Source of the DNA: Gammaproteobacteria bacterium
GTDB lineage: Bacteria > Pseudomonadota > Gammaproteobacteria > Pseudomonadales > Pseudohongiellaceae
Assembly (NCBI GenBank): GCA_030831165.1
Contig: JAURLP010000036.1
Span: 71,622-135,621 of the forward strand
Direction: 5' to 3'
Length of the DNA: 64,000 nt
Shown here: piece after piece, positions 8,429-18,800 of the stretch
How the letters are laid out: the number at the start of each line of letters is the position of its first letter
How positions within the stretch are numbered: position 1 is the stretch's first letter
The notes under the pieces: model-generated
What the model was told of the DNA's origin: nothing
The model's input: the letters and a program-made list of their open reading frames with translations, nothing else
Databases searched by the model: none
Translations under genes and position numbers: made by a program

Positions 8429-8944
8429 AGCACCTTACTCATGATCCTTAACTAACGGCACTTAACTAACGACACATAACTCAGTGTAGCTTAAGCATAG
8501 TATGTCTTAATTCTACTTGCATGATACCGATAAGAGAGCCAATGCCAATAATTTCAGCAAGATCAAAGGAGAACGCTTTAATAGAGCTATTATCTACAGC
8601 ATTGGTCCAAGAAACATAATTTTAAACGTTTTTTAGCAATAAGTGTGATTCTTTTGGCAGTCGCGGGATAAATCGATATAGCAATATTTTCGATTTATGA
8701 TAACTCAAAAGATTTTGCACGTAATTACAGAGAATGTGACACAGCTAACAATTTAAAGTAATTTGTTGAAAAAAGACTTAATTAGTAGAAATTCATACTT
8801 AAATTAAGTAACGTGCTGATTTGTGAGAGTCTATATTCTCTTAATGGATGAGTGCGTATATAGAATTTCGAAAGGTTTTTAAGGTTATTTGACAGATCAG
8901 CGCTCATCGAACTGGGCGTGAATAGGTTTAAGGAAAGTCGGTTT
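8429..8944. other. Intergenic region between mrcA and pilM
   Basis: A 516-bp AT-rich gap carrying divergent promoters for mrcA and the pil operon. A 14-bp tandem repeat with one mismatch (CTTAACTAACGGCA then CTTAACTAACGACA) occupies 8447-8474. A perfect 9-bp inverted repeat, ATAAATCGA and TCGATTTAT with a 13-bp spacer, lies at 8668-8698. TTGACA occurs at 8889-8894 but has no good -10 box at the right distance. No coding sequence is convincing. Confidence 0.5.
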
Positions 8945-10006
8945 GTGAGTATTTTTAGTAAAAAAAATACAGCTCTGCACGGGGTGGACATTAGTTCCAG
9001 CTCCATCAAACTTATTGAATTGAGCAAGTCAGGTAATAAATATAAAGTAGAAAATTATGTAACCCGCCCACTTCCCGAAAATGCTGTGGTTGAAAAAAAC
9101 ATTAATGAATTGGAAGCTGTGGGAGATGTGATTATAAAGATTGCATCGGTATTGAAAACCAAAACCAAAGATGTGGCGGTTGCAGTTGCTGGCTCAGCGG
9201 TGATTACTAAAACGATTGAAATGAATGCCTCTCTGTCAGATACAGAAATGGAAAATCAAATTGTGATAGAAGCTGATCAGTACATTCCTTATCCCTTGGA
9301 TGAAGTGGCTATAGACTTTGAAAGACAGGGTCCCTCAGCAAAGAATGAAGATATGGTTCAAGTTTTGTTAGCAGCATGCAAAAAAGAAAATGTCGATTTG
9401 CGTGTTGCAGCTCTAGAGTTTGGTGGGTTTACAGCGAAAGTTGTAGATATAGAGGCCTATGCTATGGAGCGAGCCTACAAATTGTTACAACAGCAGATGG
9501 ATTTGCCGAAGGCGAAGTTAGTAGCGATCGTTGATATAGGCGCAACAATGACTACCCTTTATATTCTGAACGATGGTGTTTCAATATACACAAGAGAGCA
9601 GATTTTTGGCGGAGCGCAGTTGAATAATGAAGTGCAAATGCGATACGGCATTAAACCCAGTGAAGTTGAAGATGCTATCAAAGAAGGTAGCTTGCCCGAT
9701 GGTTATGAAGAAGAGGTTTTATCTCCTTTTAGGGAAGAGATAACTGAGCAAATAAGTAGAGCACTACAGTTCTTCTTTTCTTCCAGTCAATATAATGATG
9801 TTGATTTAATTATTTTGGCTGGAGGGACAGCGGCTACTGAGGGTCTAGCTGCTCAAGTAGAAGAAGTTCTGTCTTGCAAAACGGTTGTTGCAAACCCTTT
9901 TGCAAAAATGAGCCTGGGTTCCAGAGTAAATAAAGTGCAATTAAAAAATGATGCTTCGTCATTACTTATGGCCTGCGGTCTAGCCGCCAGAGGGTTCATG
10001 ACATGA
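8945..10006 (+). CDS. pilM: Type IV pilus inner-membrane platform protein PilM
   Basis: PilM is the cytoplasmic actin-like (FtsA-fold) ring that binds the N-terminus of PilN and links the pilus motors to the alignment complex. The GTG at 8945 is preferred: AGGAAAG lies about 9 bp upstream and it gives 353 residues starting like Pseudomonas PilM (IFSKKNTALHGVDISSSSIKL). An upstream GTG at 8918 adds nine residues without support. Nucleotide-binding motifs are GVDISSSSIK, VDIGATMTTLY and LAGGTAATEGL. It opens the pilMNOPQ operon and overlaps pilN by 4 bp. Confidence 0.95.
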   Translation: MSIFSKKNTALHGVDISSSSIKLIELSKSGNKYKVENYVTRPLPENAVVEKNINELEAVGDVIIKIASVLKTKTKDVAVAVAGSAVITKTIEMNASLSDTEMENQIVIEADQYIPYPLDEVAIDFERQGPSAKNEDMVQVLLAACKKENVDLRVAALEFGGFTAKVVDIEAYAMERAYKLLQQQMDLPKAKLVAIVDIGATMTTLYILNDGVSIYTREQIFGGAQLNNEVQMRYGIKPSEVEDAIKEGSLPDGYEEEVLSPFREEITEQISRALQFFFSSSQYNDVDLIILAGGTAATEGLAAQVEEVLSCKTVVANPFAKMSLGSRVNKVQLKNDASSLLMACGLAARGFMT

Positions 10007-10566
10007 CAACAATTAATTTACTGCCATGGAGAGAGACCTTACGGGAAGAAAGGAAACAGGAGTTTCTTGTTTCTTTAGGTGTAGTAGTGGCAATAGCGGC
10101 AGCTATATTATTTTTGGTTGATCGGTATTTTAACGCTGAAATAAATGACCAGCAAAGGATCAATAATTATCTGTCTGAGCAGATCGCGATACTGGATGCT
10201 GAAATTGTTGAAATTAGGTACTTGCAGGCACAAAGAACGGCATTAACTGAACGAATGACTGTTATCCAGGATTTACAGGGTACAAGACCGGTCATTGTTA
10301 GGCTGTTTGATGAATTGGTGAGAACTTTGCCCTCAGGTGTCTATTACAACACGATCACCCGAAACGAAAATAGCATACAGATGAATGGAATAGCAGAATC
10401 AAATAATAAAGTTTCAGAGCTAATGCGTTTGCTCGAAGCGTCGGATTGGTTCGCTAACGCCAATCTTCAGCAGATTAATGTTCAGGAAGGTAGAGGTACT
10501 AGCGGCTCGTATCAATTTCAATTGGAAGTTACAGTAGCAGCTCCAGTTCAGGAATTAGAGGAGTAG
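10003..10566 (+). CDS. pilN: Type IV pilus assembly protein PilN
   Basis: A 187-residue bitopic inner-membrane protein. The N-terminal cytoplasmic peptide TTINLLPWRE is the conserved PilM-binding sequence (INLLPWR). One membrane segment follows at about residues 24-42, then a coiled coil and a periplasmic ferredoxin-like domain that pairs with PilO. It begins inside the last codons of pilM (ATGA overlap), which indicates translational coupling. Confidence 0.95.
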   Translation: MTTINLLPWRETLREERKQEFLVSLGVVVAIAAAILFLVDRYFNAEINDQQRINNYLSEQIAILDAEIVEIRYLQAQRTALTERMTVIQDLQGTRPVIVRLFDELVRTLPSGVYYNTITRNENSIQMNGIAESNNKVSELMRLLEASDWFANANLQQINVQEGRGTSGSYQFQLEVTVAAPVQELEE

Positions 10567-10591
10567 GCTAATACTGCTGCGGTAGAAGATT

Positions 10592-11230
10592 ATGAAAGCC
10601 CTAGATACTATAAAAAACAAAGTTAACAACTCACTTAATGAGTTGAAAAATTTTGATTGGAATAATCTCAGCGATATTGAAACTATTGGTGTCTGGCCGA
10701 ATGTCGTTAAGTTTGTTTTAGCCATCGTTCTGTTTATTGCTTGTCTAGGAGGCGGATATTGGTTTCACATTAAAGATTTACAAGCCAGGCTGGTCGCCGT
10801 CCAAGGCCAGGAAACAGGGTTTCGTTATGATCTGGAAACCAAAGCGATTTTAGCATCTAACCTTGAGCCTTACCGTCAACAAATGGCGGAAATGGAAGAA
10901 GACTTTGGTTCATTGCTGGCGCAATTACCAGGCGAAACTGAAGTCCCTGGGTTATTGGAAGATATTTCAATGACGGGTTTGGGAAGCGGTATTGAATTTG
11001 ATTCTATCCAATTACAGCCTGAACAGACTCAGGAATTTTATATCGAATTACCCATCAATATTCTGGTAACTGGTGCTTATCATGACTTCGGCGCGTTTGT
11101 AAGTGCTGTTGCCAGCTTGCCGCGTATTGTGACCTTGCATGATTTTAATATTAATGCCGGCGATAATCGCACTGAGTTGTCTATGCAGATAACGGCAAGA
11201 ACATACCGTTACAGGACAGATGATGAATAA
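10592..11230 (+). CDS. pilO: Type IV pilus assembly protein PilO
   Basis: PilO forms heterodimers with PilN and connects to the lipoprotein PilP, aligning the inner-membrane platform with the secretin. In 212 residues it has a cytoplasmic stretch of about 40, a membrane segment around 37-55 (VVKFVLAIVLFIACLGGGYW), a coiled coil and a C-terminal periplasmic domain with the family block PINILVTGAYHDFGAFVSAVASLPRIV. Position between pilN and pilP confirms it. Confidence 0.95.
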   Translation: MKALDTIKNKVNNSLNELKNFDWNNLSDIETIGVWPNVVKFVLAIVLFIACLGGGYWFHIKDLQARLVAVQGQETGFRYDLETKAILASNLEPYRQQMAEMEEDFGSLLAQLPGETEVPGLLEDISMTGLGSGIEFDSIQLQPEQTQEFYIELPINILVTGAYHDFGAFVSAVASLPRIVTLHDFNINAGDNRTELSMQITARTYRYRTDDE

Positions 11231-11753
11231 GTTCAATCGCTATATTGGATTGGTCTTGACTGTATTCTTTATTGCAGGTTGTAGTGGCAATAATGAGGCT
11301 ATGCTTGAAGTCCAAAATTATGTTAATCAGGTAGTCAACCGACCGCCAGGACAAATTGCGCCATCTCCAGAAATGATTTCATATGAGGCGTTTACCTACA
11401 GCGCAGCAAGTTTAAGGGGGCCCTTTGAAATTCCTGTAGATGTTTCTCTGGCCAATCTTAGGCAACAGTCTGAGAATATTCAGCCCGATTTAAATCGTCC
11501 GACTGAGCCGCTGGAAGTTTTTCAAATTGGCACACTTCAAATGCGCGGAATAATGTCCCGAAATAATATAATCTGGGCCTTGGTTCAGGATGAAAATAAT
11601 AACCTCCATTACGTTAAGGAAGGCAGTTATATGGGTCGCAACCACGGTAGAGTAATCTCAATATCTGAAACGCAGATTGATTTAATTGAAATTGTTCCAA
11701 GTGGCGCAGGCGGGTGGATAGAACGCCCACAAACCATTAGCTCTATAGAATAA
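11223..11753 (+). CDS. pilP: Type IV pilus lipoprotein PilP
   Basis: PilP is an inner-membrane lipoprotein that links PilNO to the PilQ secretin. The signal peptide ends in the lipobox IAGC, so Cys lipidation is expected. Two ATGs are adjacent (11220 and 11223); the second has the better spacing to AGGA and is used here. The C-terminal beta-domain carries LEVFQIGTLQMRG and the GSYMGRNHGRVISISETQI block typical of PilP. It overlaps the end of pilO by 8 bp. Confidence 0.93.
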   Translation: MNKFNRYIGLVLTVFFIAGCSGNNEAMLEVQNYVNQVVNRPPGQIAPSPEMISYEAFTYSAASLRGPFEIPVDVSLANLRQQSENIQPDLNRPTEPLEVFQIGTLQMRGIMSRNNIIWALVQDENNNLHYVKEGSYMGRNHGRVISISETQIDLIEIVPSGAGGWIERPQTISSIE

Positions 11754-11861
11754 AAAAAGAGATTTTCAATGCGTGTAAATAATTACAGACATATCTTTGC
11801 AATCGGGGCAAGGCTGGGGCTTTCTTCAAGGAAAGCCGCTGACTTGGTCAGGAGAGCTATT

Positions 11862-13937
11862 ATGATTACTAGCTCAGCCTTCTCAAAAATTGCTGCTGTA
11901 TTTACTGCAACGATTGCGGCACTGATATTCATTTTCAGCATCGGTTTTTCCAGCCTTGCTATTGCACAACAAACCAGGCTTGAAGCGATTAATTTTGTAA
12001 CCTTGCCGGGTGAGCAACTCGAAATTGAATTGGCCTTTAATAATGAGCCGCCGACGCCTGCAATTTTTGAAATCGCAAACCCTGCTCGTCTTTCTATGGA
12101 CTTTAACAATGTTAGTAATCAGCTTACAGAGAGACGTTTTCCATTGGATCTTGATTTGGCTGACAGTGTGATGATCTTGGAAGATCAAAACCGGACCAGA
12201 ATGGTGGTTAATTTAAGCAGCCTGGCACCGTATTCAACGAGAGTTCAAGGCAATAGTCTGTTTGTAGTATTAGGTGAAGGGAACACCGGAGCAAATTCAA
12301 GTGTTCTAGCGGCGGCTTCGACGATTCGTGGAGCTAATGCTTCAGTACAAAGAGCATCGGATATTGCCGACGTGGATTTTCGTCGAGGTAATAATGGTGA
12401 AGGTCAAATAGTTATTCAGATGGCGAATAATTCACTGACTGGCGATATTGATCGAGCTGGCTCTTCGCTGAGTCTTGAATTCAGAAATGCAGCCATAGAT
12501 CAAAGGCAACAGGCTCGTCTGGATGTGACTGATTTTGCAACACCTGTCCGTTTCATTGATGTCTATGAAGAAAACGGTTCAGTCATGGTCGTGGCCGATG
12601 TTGCCGGCGACTATGAATACATCGCATATCAAAGCGATGATGAATTTATAATTGATGTCAGCCCAATTCTTAGTGCAAGTAACGGAAATTCACCAGATGG
12701 TTTTGACTTTGCTGGTGAAAGAATGTCATTAAACTTCCAGGACATTCCGATAAGGCAAGTCTTGCAGATTTTTGCTGAGTTTCAGGATTTTAGCCTGGTA
12801 GTGAGTGACGCTGTTACAGGTAATATTACCTTGCGTTTAGTTGATGTTCCCTGGGATCAGGCTTTGGATCTGGTGCTTAGATCAAGAGGTTTGGGCCAGC
12901 GCCAGGAAGGTAATGTGCTTTATATCGCCCCAGCTGCTGATATTGCTCAAGCTGAAAGAGCAGAACTTGAAGCAAGTCAGGAAGTTGAAGCTTTAGTGCC
13001 CTTGCAGACAGCCTATATTCCGGTTAACTATGCGGTAGCTTCTGAAATGTTGACGCTAATTCAAGGTGGAGAAGGTGGCGGCATTCTATCTGATAGAGGG
13101 ACCGCAACTGTTGATAATAGAACCAATACGCTAATTATTCAGGATGCCCCTGTCATTCTTGCAGAGATCAGGGGAATGCTTGAAATACTGGATGTTCCTG
13201 TGCAGCAGGTGCTTATTGAAGCCAGAATCGTAAATGCTGAGACCAGTTTTGGAGATGCTTTAGGTATTCGCTGGGGTGGAGTACAAACATTCCCGGAGTT
13301 CGGTGATGAATTTATATTAAGTGGCAGCCTGAGCGGTTTCAGTTCAAGTTTCTCGGATAGTCAGTTAGTGGTTGATTTAGGTCCGTCTAGTTCAAATTCA
13401 TCATTTGGGATTGGTTACGCAGGAGATAATGGTTTGCTGCAATTGGAGCTTGCCGCTCTTGAAGATAGCGGTAATGGAGAAGTTGTTGCCCAACCTTCTA
13501 TCACAACACAGGATCAGCAAATAGCTCGTATCGAATCAGGCATACAAATTCCTTATCAGGCACAAGCAGGAGGAACTGCCGGGGGCTCGACAACTGAATT
13601 TGTAGATGCTGTATTGTCCCTGGAAGTTACTCCACAAATTACACCAGATGGCAGGATTATCATGTTGTTGGATATTCATCAGGATTCGGTCATTCCAAGT
13701 GGCGGCAATGTCCCTGCAATTTCTACCAATAATGTCACTACTCGAGTGCTGGTAGATGATGGCGAAACAATAGTTTTAGGTGGAGTCTTCCGTGAAGAAG
13801 TGACCACTACGGTATCCAAAACTATGTTTTTCGGTGACCTGCCTTATTTCGGTGGTTTATTCAGGCGTACTGCAAATACTGAAACTAAAACAGAATTGTT
13901 GATTTTCATCACGCCCTCAATCATCAACGATTTTTAA
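11862..13937 (+). CDS. pilQ: Type IV pilus secretin PilQ
   Basis: PilQ is the outer-membrane secretin pore through which the pilus exits. Starting at the ATG at 11862 (ribosome site GGAGAG six bases ahead) gives 691 residues with a clean signal peptide ending in FSSLAIAQQ. The frame opens 93 bp earlier, at an ATG at 11769, but those 31 residues precede the signal peptide and look spurious. Domains in order: two AMIN domains that bind peptidoglycan, an STN/N0 domain (LNFQDIPIRQVLQIFAEF), an N1 domain, and the secretin beta-barrel ending TKTELLIFITPSIIN. Confidence 0.95.
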   Translation: MITSSAFSKIAAVFTATIAALIFIFSIGFSSLAIAQQTRLEAINFVTLPGEQLEIELAFNNEPPTPAIFEIANPARLSMDFNNVSNQLTERRFPLDLDLADSVMILEDQNRTRMVVNLSSLAPYSTRVQGNSLFVVLGEGNTGANSSVLAAASTIRGANASVQRASDIADVDFRRGNNGEGQIVIQMANNSLTGDIDRAGSSLSLEFRNAAIDQRQQARLDVTDFATPVRFIDVYEENGSVMVVADVAGDYEYIAYQSDDEFIIDVSPILSASNGNSPDGFDFAGERMSLNFQDIPIRQVLQIFAEFQDFSLVVSDAVTGNITLRLVDVPWDQALDLVLRSRGLGQRQEGNVLYIAPAADIAQAERAELEASQEVEALVPLQTAYIPVNYAVASEMLTLIQGGEGGGILSDRGTATVDNRTNTLIIQDAPVILAEIRGMLEILDVPVQQVLIEARIVNAETSFGDALGIRWGGVQTFPEFGDEFILSGSLSGFSSSFSDSQLVVDLGPSSSNSSFGIGYAGDNGLLQLELAALEDSGNGEVVAQPSITTQDQQIARIESGIQIPYQAQAGGTAGGSTTEFVDAVLSLEVTPQITPDGRIIMLLDIHQDSVIPSGGNVPAISTNNVTTRVLVDDGETIVLGGVFREEVTTTVSKTMFFGDLPYFGGLFRRTANTETKTELLIFITPSIINDF

Positions 13938-13978
13938 GGTTTGAACATTTTGTCTTCTCACCTTAAGCATATTGCTTA

Positions 13979-14530
13979 ATGAAAAACTCTTTAGATAATA
14001 TTTTTCTAATCGGCCCAATGGGTGCGGGTAAAACAACTATTGGTAAGTTGCTCGCACAAGAATTGAAGCTCGATTTTTATGATTCTGATCACGAAATTGA
14101 AAGTCGTACAGGTGCTGATATTGCCTGGATTTTTGATATGGAAGGTGAAGAAGGTTTCCGTAAACGAGAAGAAAAAGTCATTGAAGAGCTTAGTGCTAAA
14201 AATAAAATTGTTCTAGCCACTGGCGGTGGAGTAGTACTCTCTGAGCAAAATCGCCGATTTCTTCATAGCAGAGGTACTGTGATCTATTTGATGACAACAA
14301 TAAATCAACAGATGGAGCGTACCCGCAAAGATCAAAAAAGACCTTTGTTGCAAAATGTGGATGATCCGGAAATGAAATTGCGGGATTTAATGGAGCAACG
14401 TGAGCCCTTATATCGTGAAATTGCTGATCATATGGTTATGACAAGCCGAAGAAGTGCAAAAGCAGTTAGCACGGAATTAGCCCAATATATTTTGGGAAGC
14501 TCAAATAGTAATTCTGACCAATATGCCTGA
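13979..14530 (+). CDS. aroK: Shikimate kinase
   Basis: Phosphorylates shikimate at O3 in the aromatic amino acid pathway. Walker A is [11 protein letters not shown] near the N-terminus, followed by the shikimate-binding DSD (YDSDHEIE), the GEEGFRKRE motif, and ATGGGVVL. The lid region contains RPLL. The 183-residue length is typical. It follows pilQ and overlaps aroB by 8 bp, the conserved gammaproteobacterial pilQ-aroK-aroB order. Confidence 0.96.
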   Translation: MKNSLDNIFLIGPMGAGKTTIGKLLAQELKLDFYDSDHEIESRTGADIAWIFDMEGEEGFRKREEKVIEELSAKNKIVLATGGGVVLSEQNRRFLHSRGTVIYLMTTINQQMERTRKDQKRPLLQNVDDPEMKLRDLMEQREPLYREIADHMVMTSRRSAKAVSTELAQYILGSSNSNSDQYA

Positions 14531-15626
14531 TCCTATTAGCGTTAATGTTGACCTGGGCGATCGATCCTATCCAATCTATATAGGTTCTGGATTGTTGGCT
14601 GACCGCGAATTACTTACGCCACATATCAAAGGGACTCAAGTTTGTATAATCAGTAATGATGTTGTGGCACCCTTATATCTCGAGAAACTAAAGGCACTTC
14701 TTTCAGGTTATGCGTTAAGTGAATTCATTTTGCCAGATGGGGAAGCAGAAAAGACACTGGATAATATTGCCAAGATTTATGATGCTTTATTGGCGAATCG
14801 AATTGATCGTAAAGTCACGTTAATTGCGCTTGGTGGAGGCGTGGTTGGGGACATGACCGGTTTTGCGGCTGCTACCTACTTGCGCGGTGTAAACTTTATT
14901 CAAGTACCCACAACCTTGTTGGCCCAAGTTGATTCCTCAGTTGGCGGTAAGACTGGCGTTAACCGGCCACTAGGCAAAAATATGGTGGGGGCATTTTACC
15001 AACCCCAATGTGTAGTTGCCGATACCGACACATTGAATACCCTGCCCGATAAAGAGCTATGTGCGGGTCTTGCTGAGGTTATTAAATATGGTTTGATCAA
15101 TAATCTGGAATTTTTTAATTGGCTAGAGTCCAATATTGAAAGCCTTATAAGCCGTGATGTGAGTAGTTTGGTACATGCAATTAAAACTAGTTGTGAGGAA
15201 AAAGCGACAATCGTGGCGGCAGATGAAAAAGAATCGGGCATAAGGGCAATTCTGAATTTAGGTCATACTTTTGGTCATGCTATCGAGGCCGCAATGGGTT
15301 ATGGTAATTGGTTGCATGGGGAGGCCGTGGCCACAGGTATGCTAATGGCGGCAGATTTATCATGGCGCATAGGTAACTTAAACATTAATGATGTGTCTCG
15401 AATAAAGAAGCTTCTGATTACAGCGGGTTTGCCTGTTGTTCCGCCGGAATCAATAACGAATTCTGAATTTTTGTCACTGATGAGCAGAGATAAAAAAAAT
15501 ATAAAAGGATCTATTCGTTTTGTGCTGTTGGAAAAAATCGGGAAAGCCCTAATTTCAGCTGATATAGATCCCAAACTTCTAGATAAAACTCTGCAGTCCG
15601 GGGTTATGTTGGGCCAAGCGTCTTAA
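14523..15626 (+). CDS. aroB: 3-dehydroquinate synthase
   Basis: Converts DAHP to 3-dehydroquinate with NAD and a divalent metal. Visible motifs are [48 protein letters not shown] and the metal-binding [11 protein letters not shown] and [10 protein letters not shown]. The 367-residue length is standard. It overlaps aroK. In Pseudomonas a damX-like SPOR gene follows before gltB; here gltB comes next after 180 bp with its own promoter. Confidence 0.97.
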   Translation: MPDPISVNVDLGDRSYPIYIGSGLLADRELLTPHIKGTQVCIISNDVVAPLYLEKLKALLSGYALSEFILPDGEAEKTLDNIAKIYDALLANRIDRKVTLIALGGGVVGDMTGFAAATYLRGVNFIQVPTTLLAQVDSSVGGKTGVNRPLGKNMVGAFYQPQCVVADTDTLNTLPDKELCAGLAEVIKYGLINNLEFFNWLESNIESLISRDVSSLVHAIKTSCEEKATIVAADEKESGIRAILNLGHTFGHAIEAAMGYGNWLHGEAVATGMLMAADLSWRIGNLNINDVSRIKKLLITAGLPVVPPESITNSEFLSLMSRDKKNIKGSIRFVLLEKIGKALISADIDPKLLDKTLQSGVMLGQAS

Positions 15627-15670
15627 TCTCCGGACCCCGCTTTAAAGCCCCTCAATTACCTTAATCAAGA

Positions 15671-15699
15671 TTGCTGAAAACCCTTGCCTTGTGTAAAAT
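15671..15699 (+). promoter_or_regulatory. Sigma-70 promoter of gltBD
   Basis: TTGCTG (15671-15676) and TAAAAT (15694-15699) are separated by exactly 17 bp. It lies 45 bp past aroB, 108 bp before the gltB ATG. Confidence 0.6.
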
Positions 15700-15806
15700 G
15701 TCTGGCTCTTTGGCATTTTTAAAGAGGCAGTTTTCCCCTCCCAAAAAGATAGGGCTGAACCGCCCAGAAATAAAACCTTAGTTATTAATTGGTAGAGAAA
15801 TTGGTT

Positions 15807-18800
15807 ATGAGACCCGGGTTATATAATCCCAGTGAGTTCAGAGATAATTGTGGCTTTGGCTTGGTTGCCCATATAAAAGGGCAGGCCAGCCATGACCTGT
15901 TACAAACAGCCATTAAATCACTGACCTGTATGACTCACCGCGGAGGTATAGCGGCAGATGGCGTCACAGGCGATGGCTGCGGCCTTTTATTGCAAAAACC
16001 TGACACTTTCTTGCGAGCGATAGGACAAGAACAATTCGGAATTAAATTATCCGAAAACTATGGTGTTGGCATGGTTTTCTTTAGTCAGGAAGAGAGTAAG
16101 GCAGACTTCGCTCGCAATATTCTTAATCAGGAAATAATTAAACAGGGGCTTGAGGTTATAGGTTGGCGCAATGTTCCATATAACTCATCTGCATGCGGAA
16201 GCATGGCTCTTGAATGCATGCCGGATATCGAACAAGTTTTTGTTAATGCTGAAGGTCTTAGTAAAGAGCAACTGGCAGTCAAACTATTTGTAGCCAGACG
16301 TAAAGCCGAGAATCAATTACTCGAAGATGAAGATTTTTATGTCTGTTCTTTGTCGGCGAGTGTGCTTTCCTACAAAGGCCTGATGATGCCTGCGGATCTT
16401 CCAAACTTTTACCTGGACCTGCAAGATCCTCGTTTGGAAGTTGCGATTTGCACCTATCATCAGCGATTTTCAACAAACACTTTGCCCAAGTGGCCATTGG
16501 CACAGCCATTTAGGATGTTAGCTCATAATGGTGAAATAAATACTATTCGTGGTAACCGAAATTGGGCTAAAGCAAGAATTTCTAAATTTAAATCAGCGGC
16601 AATTCCAAATATTGAAGAAATTGCACCGCTGGTTAACTCTACCGGTTCAGACTCCTCTTCAATGGATAATATGCTGGAACTTCTAGTCACCAGCGGAATG
16701 GATCTTTATCAGGCTATTCGTTTGATCATTCCACCAAGCTGGCAAAACATGGAAGATTTGGATGAAGCTTTGCGTGGTTTTTATACCTTTAACTCTTTTC
16801 ATATGGAACCTTGGGATGGCCCGGCCGGAGTAGTGCTAACTGATGGCCGATTCGCTGCCTGTGCACTTGATAGTAATGGCTTACGCCCATCGAGATGGGT
16901 GATGACAAAAAACGGTTATATCACTGCAGCATCTGAAATCGGAGTAAATGATTACAAACCTGAGGATGTAATAGCCAAGGGGCGTGTTGGTCCTGGTCAA
17001 ATTTTAGTTGTTGATACTCAAGAAGGTGAAATTCTAAATTCTGATGATGTGGGTAATTACCTGAAAGTAAAGCAGCCTTATGCAAAATGGGTAAAAGAGA
17101 AATCATACTATGTAGAGTCAACCCTGGCAGAACATATACCGGCACTTAAACCATTGCATCCAGATGAATGTGAGCGCCACATGAAAATGTTTCAGGTGAC
17201 TTTTGAGGAAATGGATCAGGTGATGCGCCCGCTGGCATCAAGTGCTTCCGAGGGCACTGGTTCTATGGGAGATGACACTCCAATAGCTGTTTTATCACAG
17301 AAAATTCGGCCTCTATATGATTACTTCAGACAACAGTTTGCCCAGGTGACGAACCCGCCAATCGACTCCCTGCGGGAGACTATTGTCATGTCTTTGGAAA
17401 CTCGAATGGGCAGAGAGTTAAATATTTTTGAAGAAACCCCGGAGCACGCTAATCGAGTTATTTTAACCTCGCCATTACTATCGCCAGTTAAATATTACAA
17501 TCTTTTGCATTTGAAAAAACCGGATTATGAATCTGTTCACATCAGTTTGGCCTATGACCCGGAACTTGGTTTAAAACAGGCTATAAAAGAGGTTGTGAAA
17601 AAGGCTGAACAAGCTGTACTTGATGGCATAGTTTTATTATTTATTTCCGAGCGTATGCCACAAAAAGGGCAGCTTGTTATTAATGCCTTATTGGCCACAG
17701 CGGCTATTCATCAGAACCTCAATGAGAAGGGATTGCGCTGTGACAGCAACTTGATTGTAGAAACTGCCAGCGCTCGTGACTCTCATCAAATTGCTTGTTT
17801 AATTGGATACGGAGCGACCGCAGTCTATCCCTACATGAGTTATGACACTATCGAACATATGGTTGCCCATAAGCTTCTAGATATGCCTTCTTTAAAGGCT
17901 CATAAAAATTATCGTAAAGGCATAAACAAGGGCTTACTCAAAATTCTTTCGAAAATGGGCATTAGCACCATTAGTTCCTATCGCGGTGCTGAGTTATTTG
18001 AAATTGTTGGTTTAGCTGATGAAATTACGGAGCTTTGTTTCCCGGATAGTTTGAGTCGTATCCAGGGCGCTACTTTTGAGCATCTTCAAAAGGATCAGCA
18101 AGTACTTGCTAATGAGGCCTGGTCAGCGCGTAAAGGTCTGCAGCCTGGTGGATTGCTTAAATATATTCATGGTGGCGAGTACCATATGATTAACCCTGAT
18201 GTTGTGATGACCATTCAGGAAGCTGTCAAAAGTGGGGATTTCGAAAAGTATCGAAAATTTGCACATCTTGTAGATAATCGTCCTTTATCCACTTTGCGTG
18301 ACATGTTGGCATTACGTGATGATCTGGAACCTATAGATATAGATGAAGTGGAGCCACTTGAAAATATTTTAAAAAGATTTGATTCAGCAGGAATGTCATT
18401 AGGGGCTCTTTCTCCAGAAGCTCATGAGGCCTTAGCTCAGGCAATGAACAGACTTGGTGGTCGTTCCAACTCTGGAGAAGGCGGCGAAGATCCGGTTCGC
18501 TACAACACTGATAAAGTATCTAAAATTAAACAAATCGCCTCTGGACGATTTGGGGTGACGCCTCATTATTTGGTTAATGCCGAAGTGCTACAGATAAAAA
18601 TTGCTCAAGGAGCAAAACCAGGAGAAGGCGGGCAGTTGCCTGGCCGCAAAGTCAATGAGCTAATAGCCAGATTGCGTTATTCAGTGCCGGGTGTAACACT
18701 TATATCTCCACCGCCACATCATGACATTTATTCTATCGAAGATTTAGCTCAGTTGATTTTCGATTTGAAGCAGGTAAACCCTGATGCCATGGTTTCGGTA

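Noticed and set aside
8782-9027. Minus-strand frame across the start of pilM
   Set aside because: Antisense to pilM and low-complexity; pilM is certain.
15789-15806. TTG start for gltB
   Set aside because: The ATG at 15807 matches the Pseudomonas GltB start and keeps the normal short propeptide before Cys.
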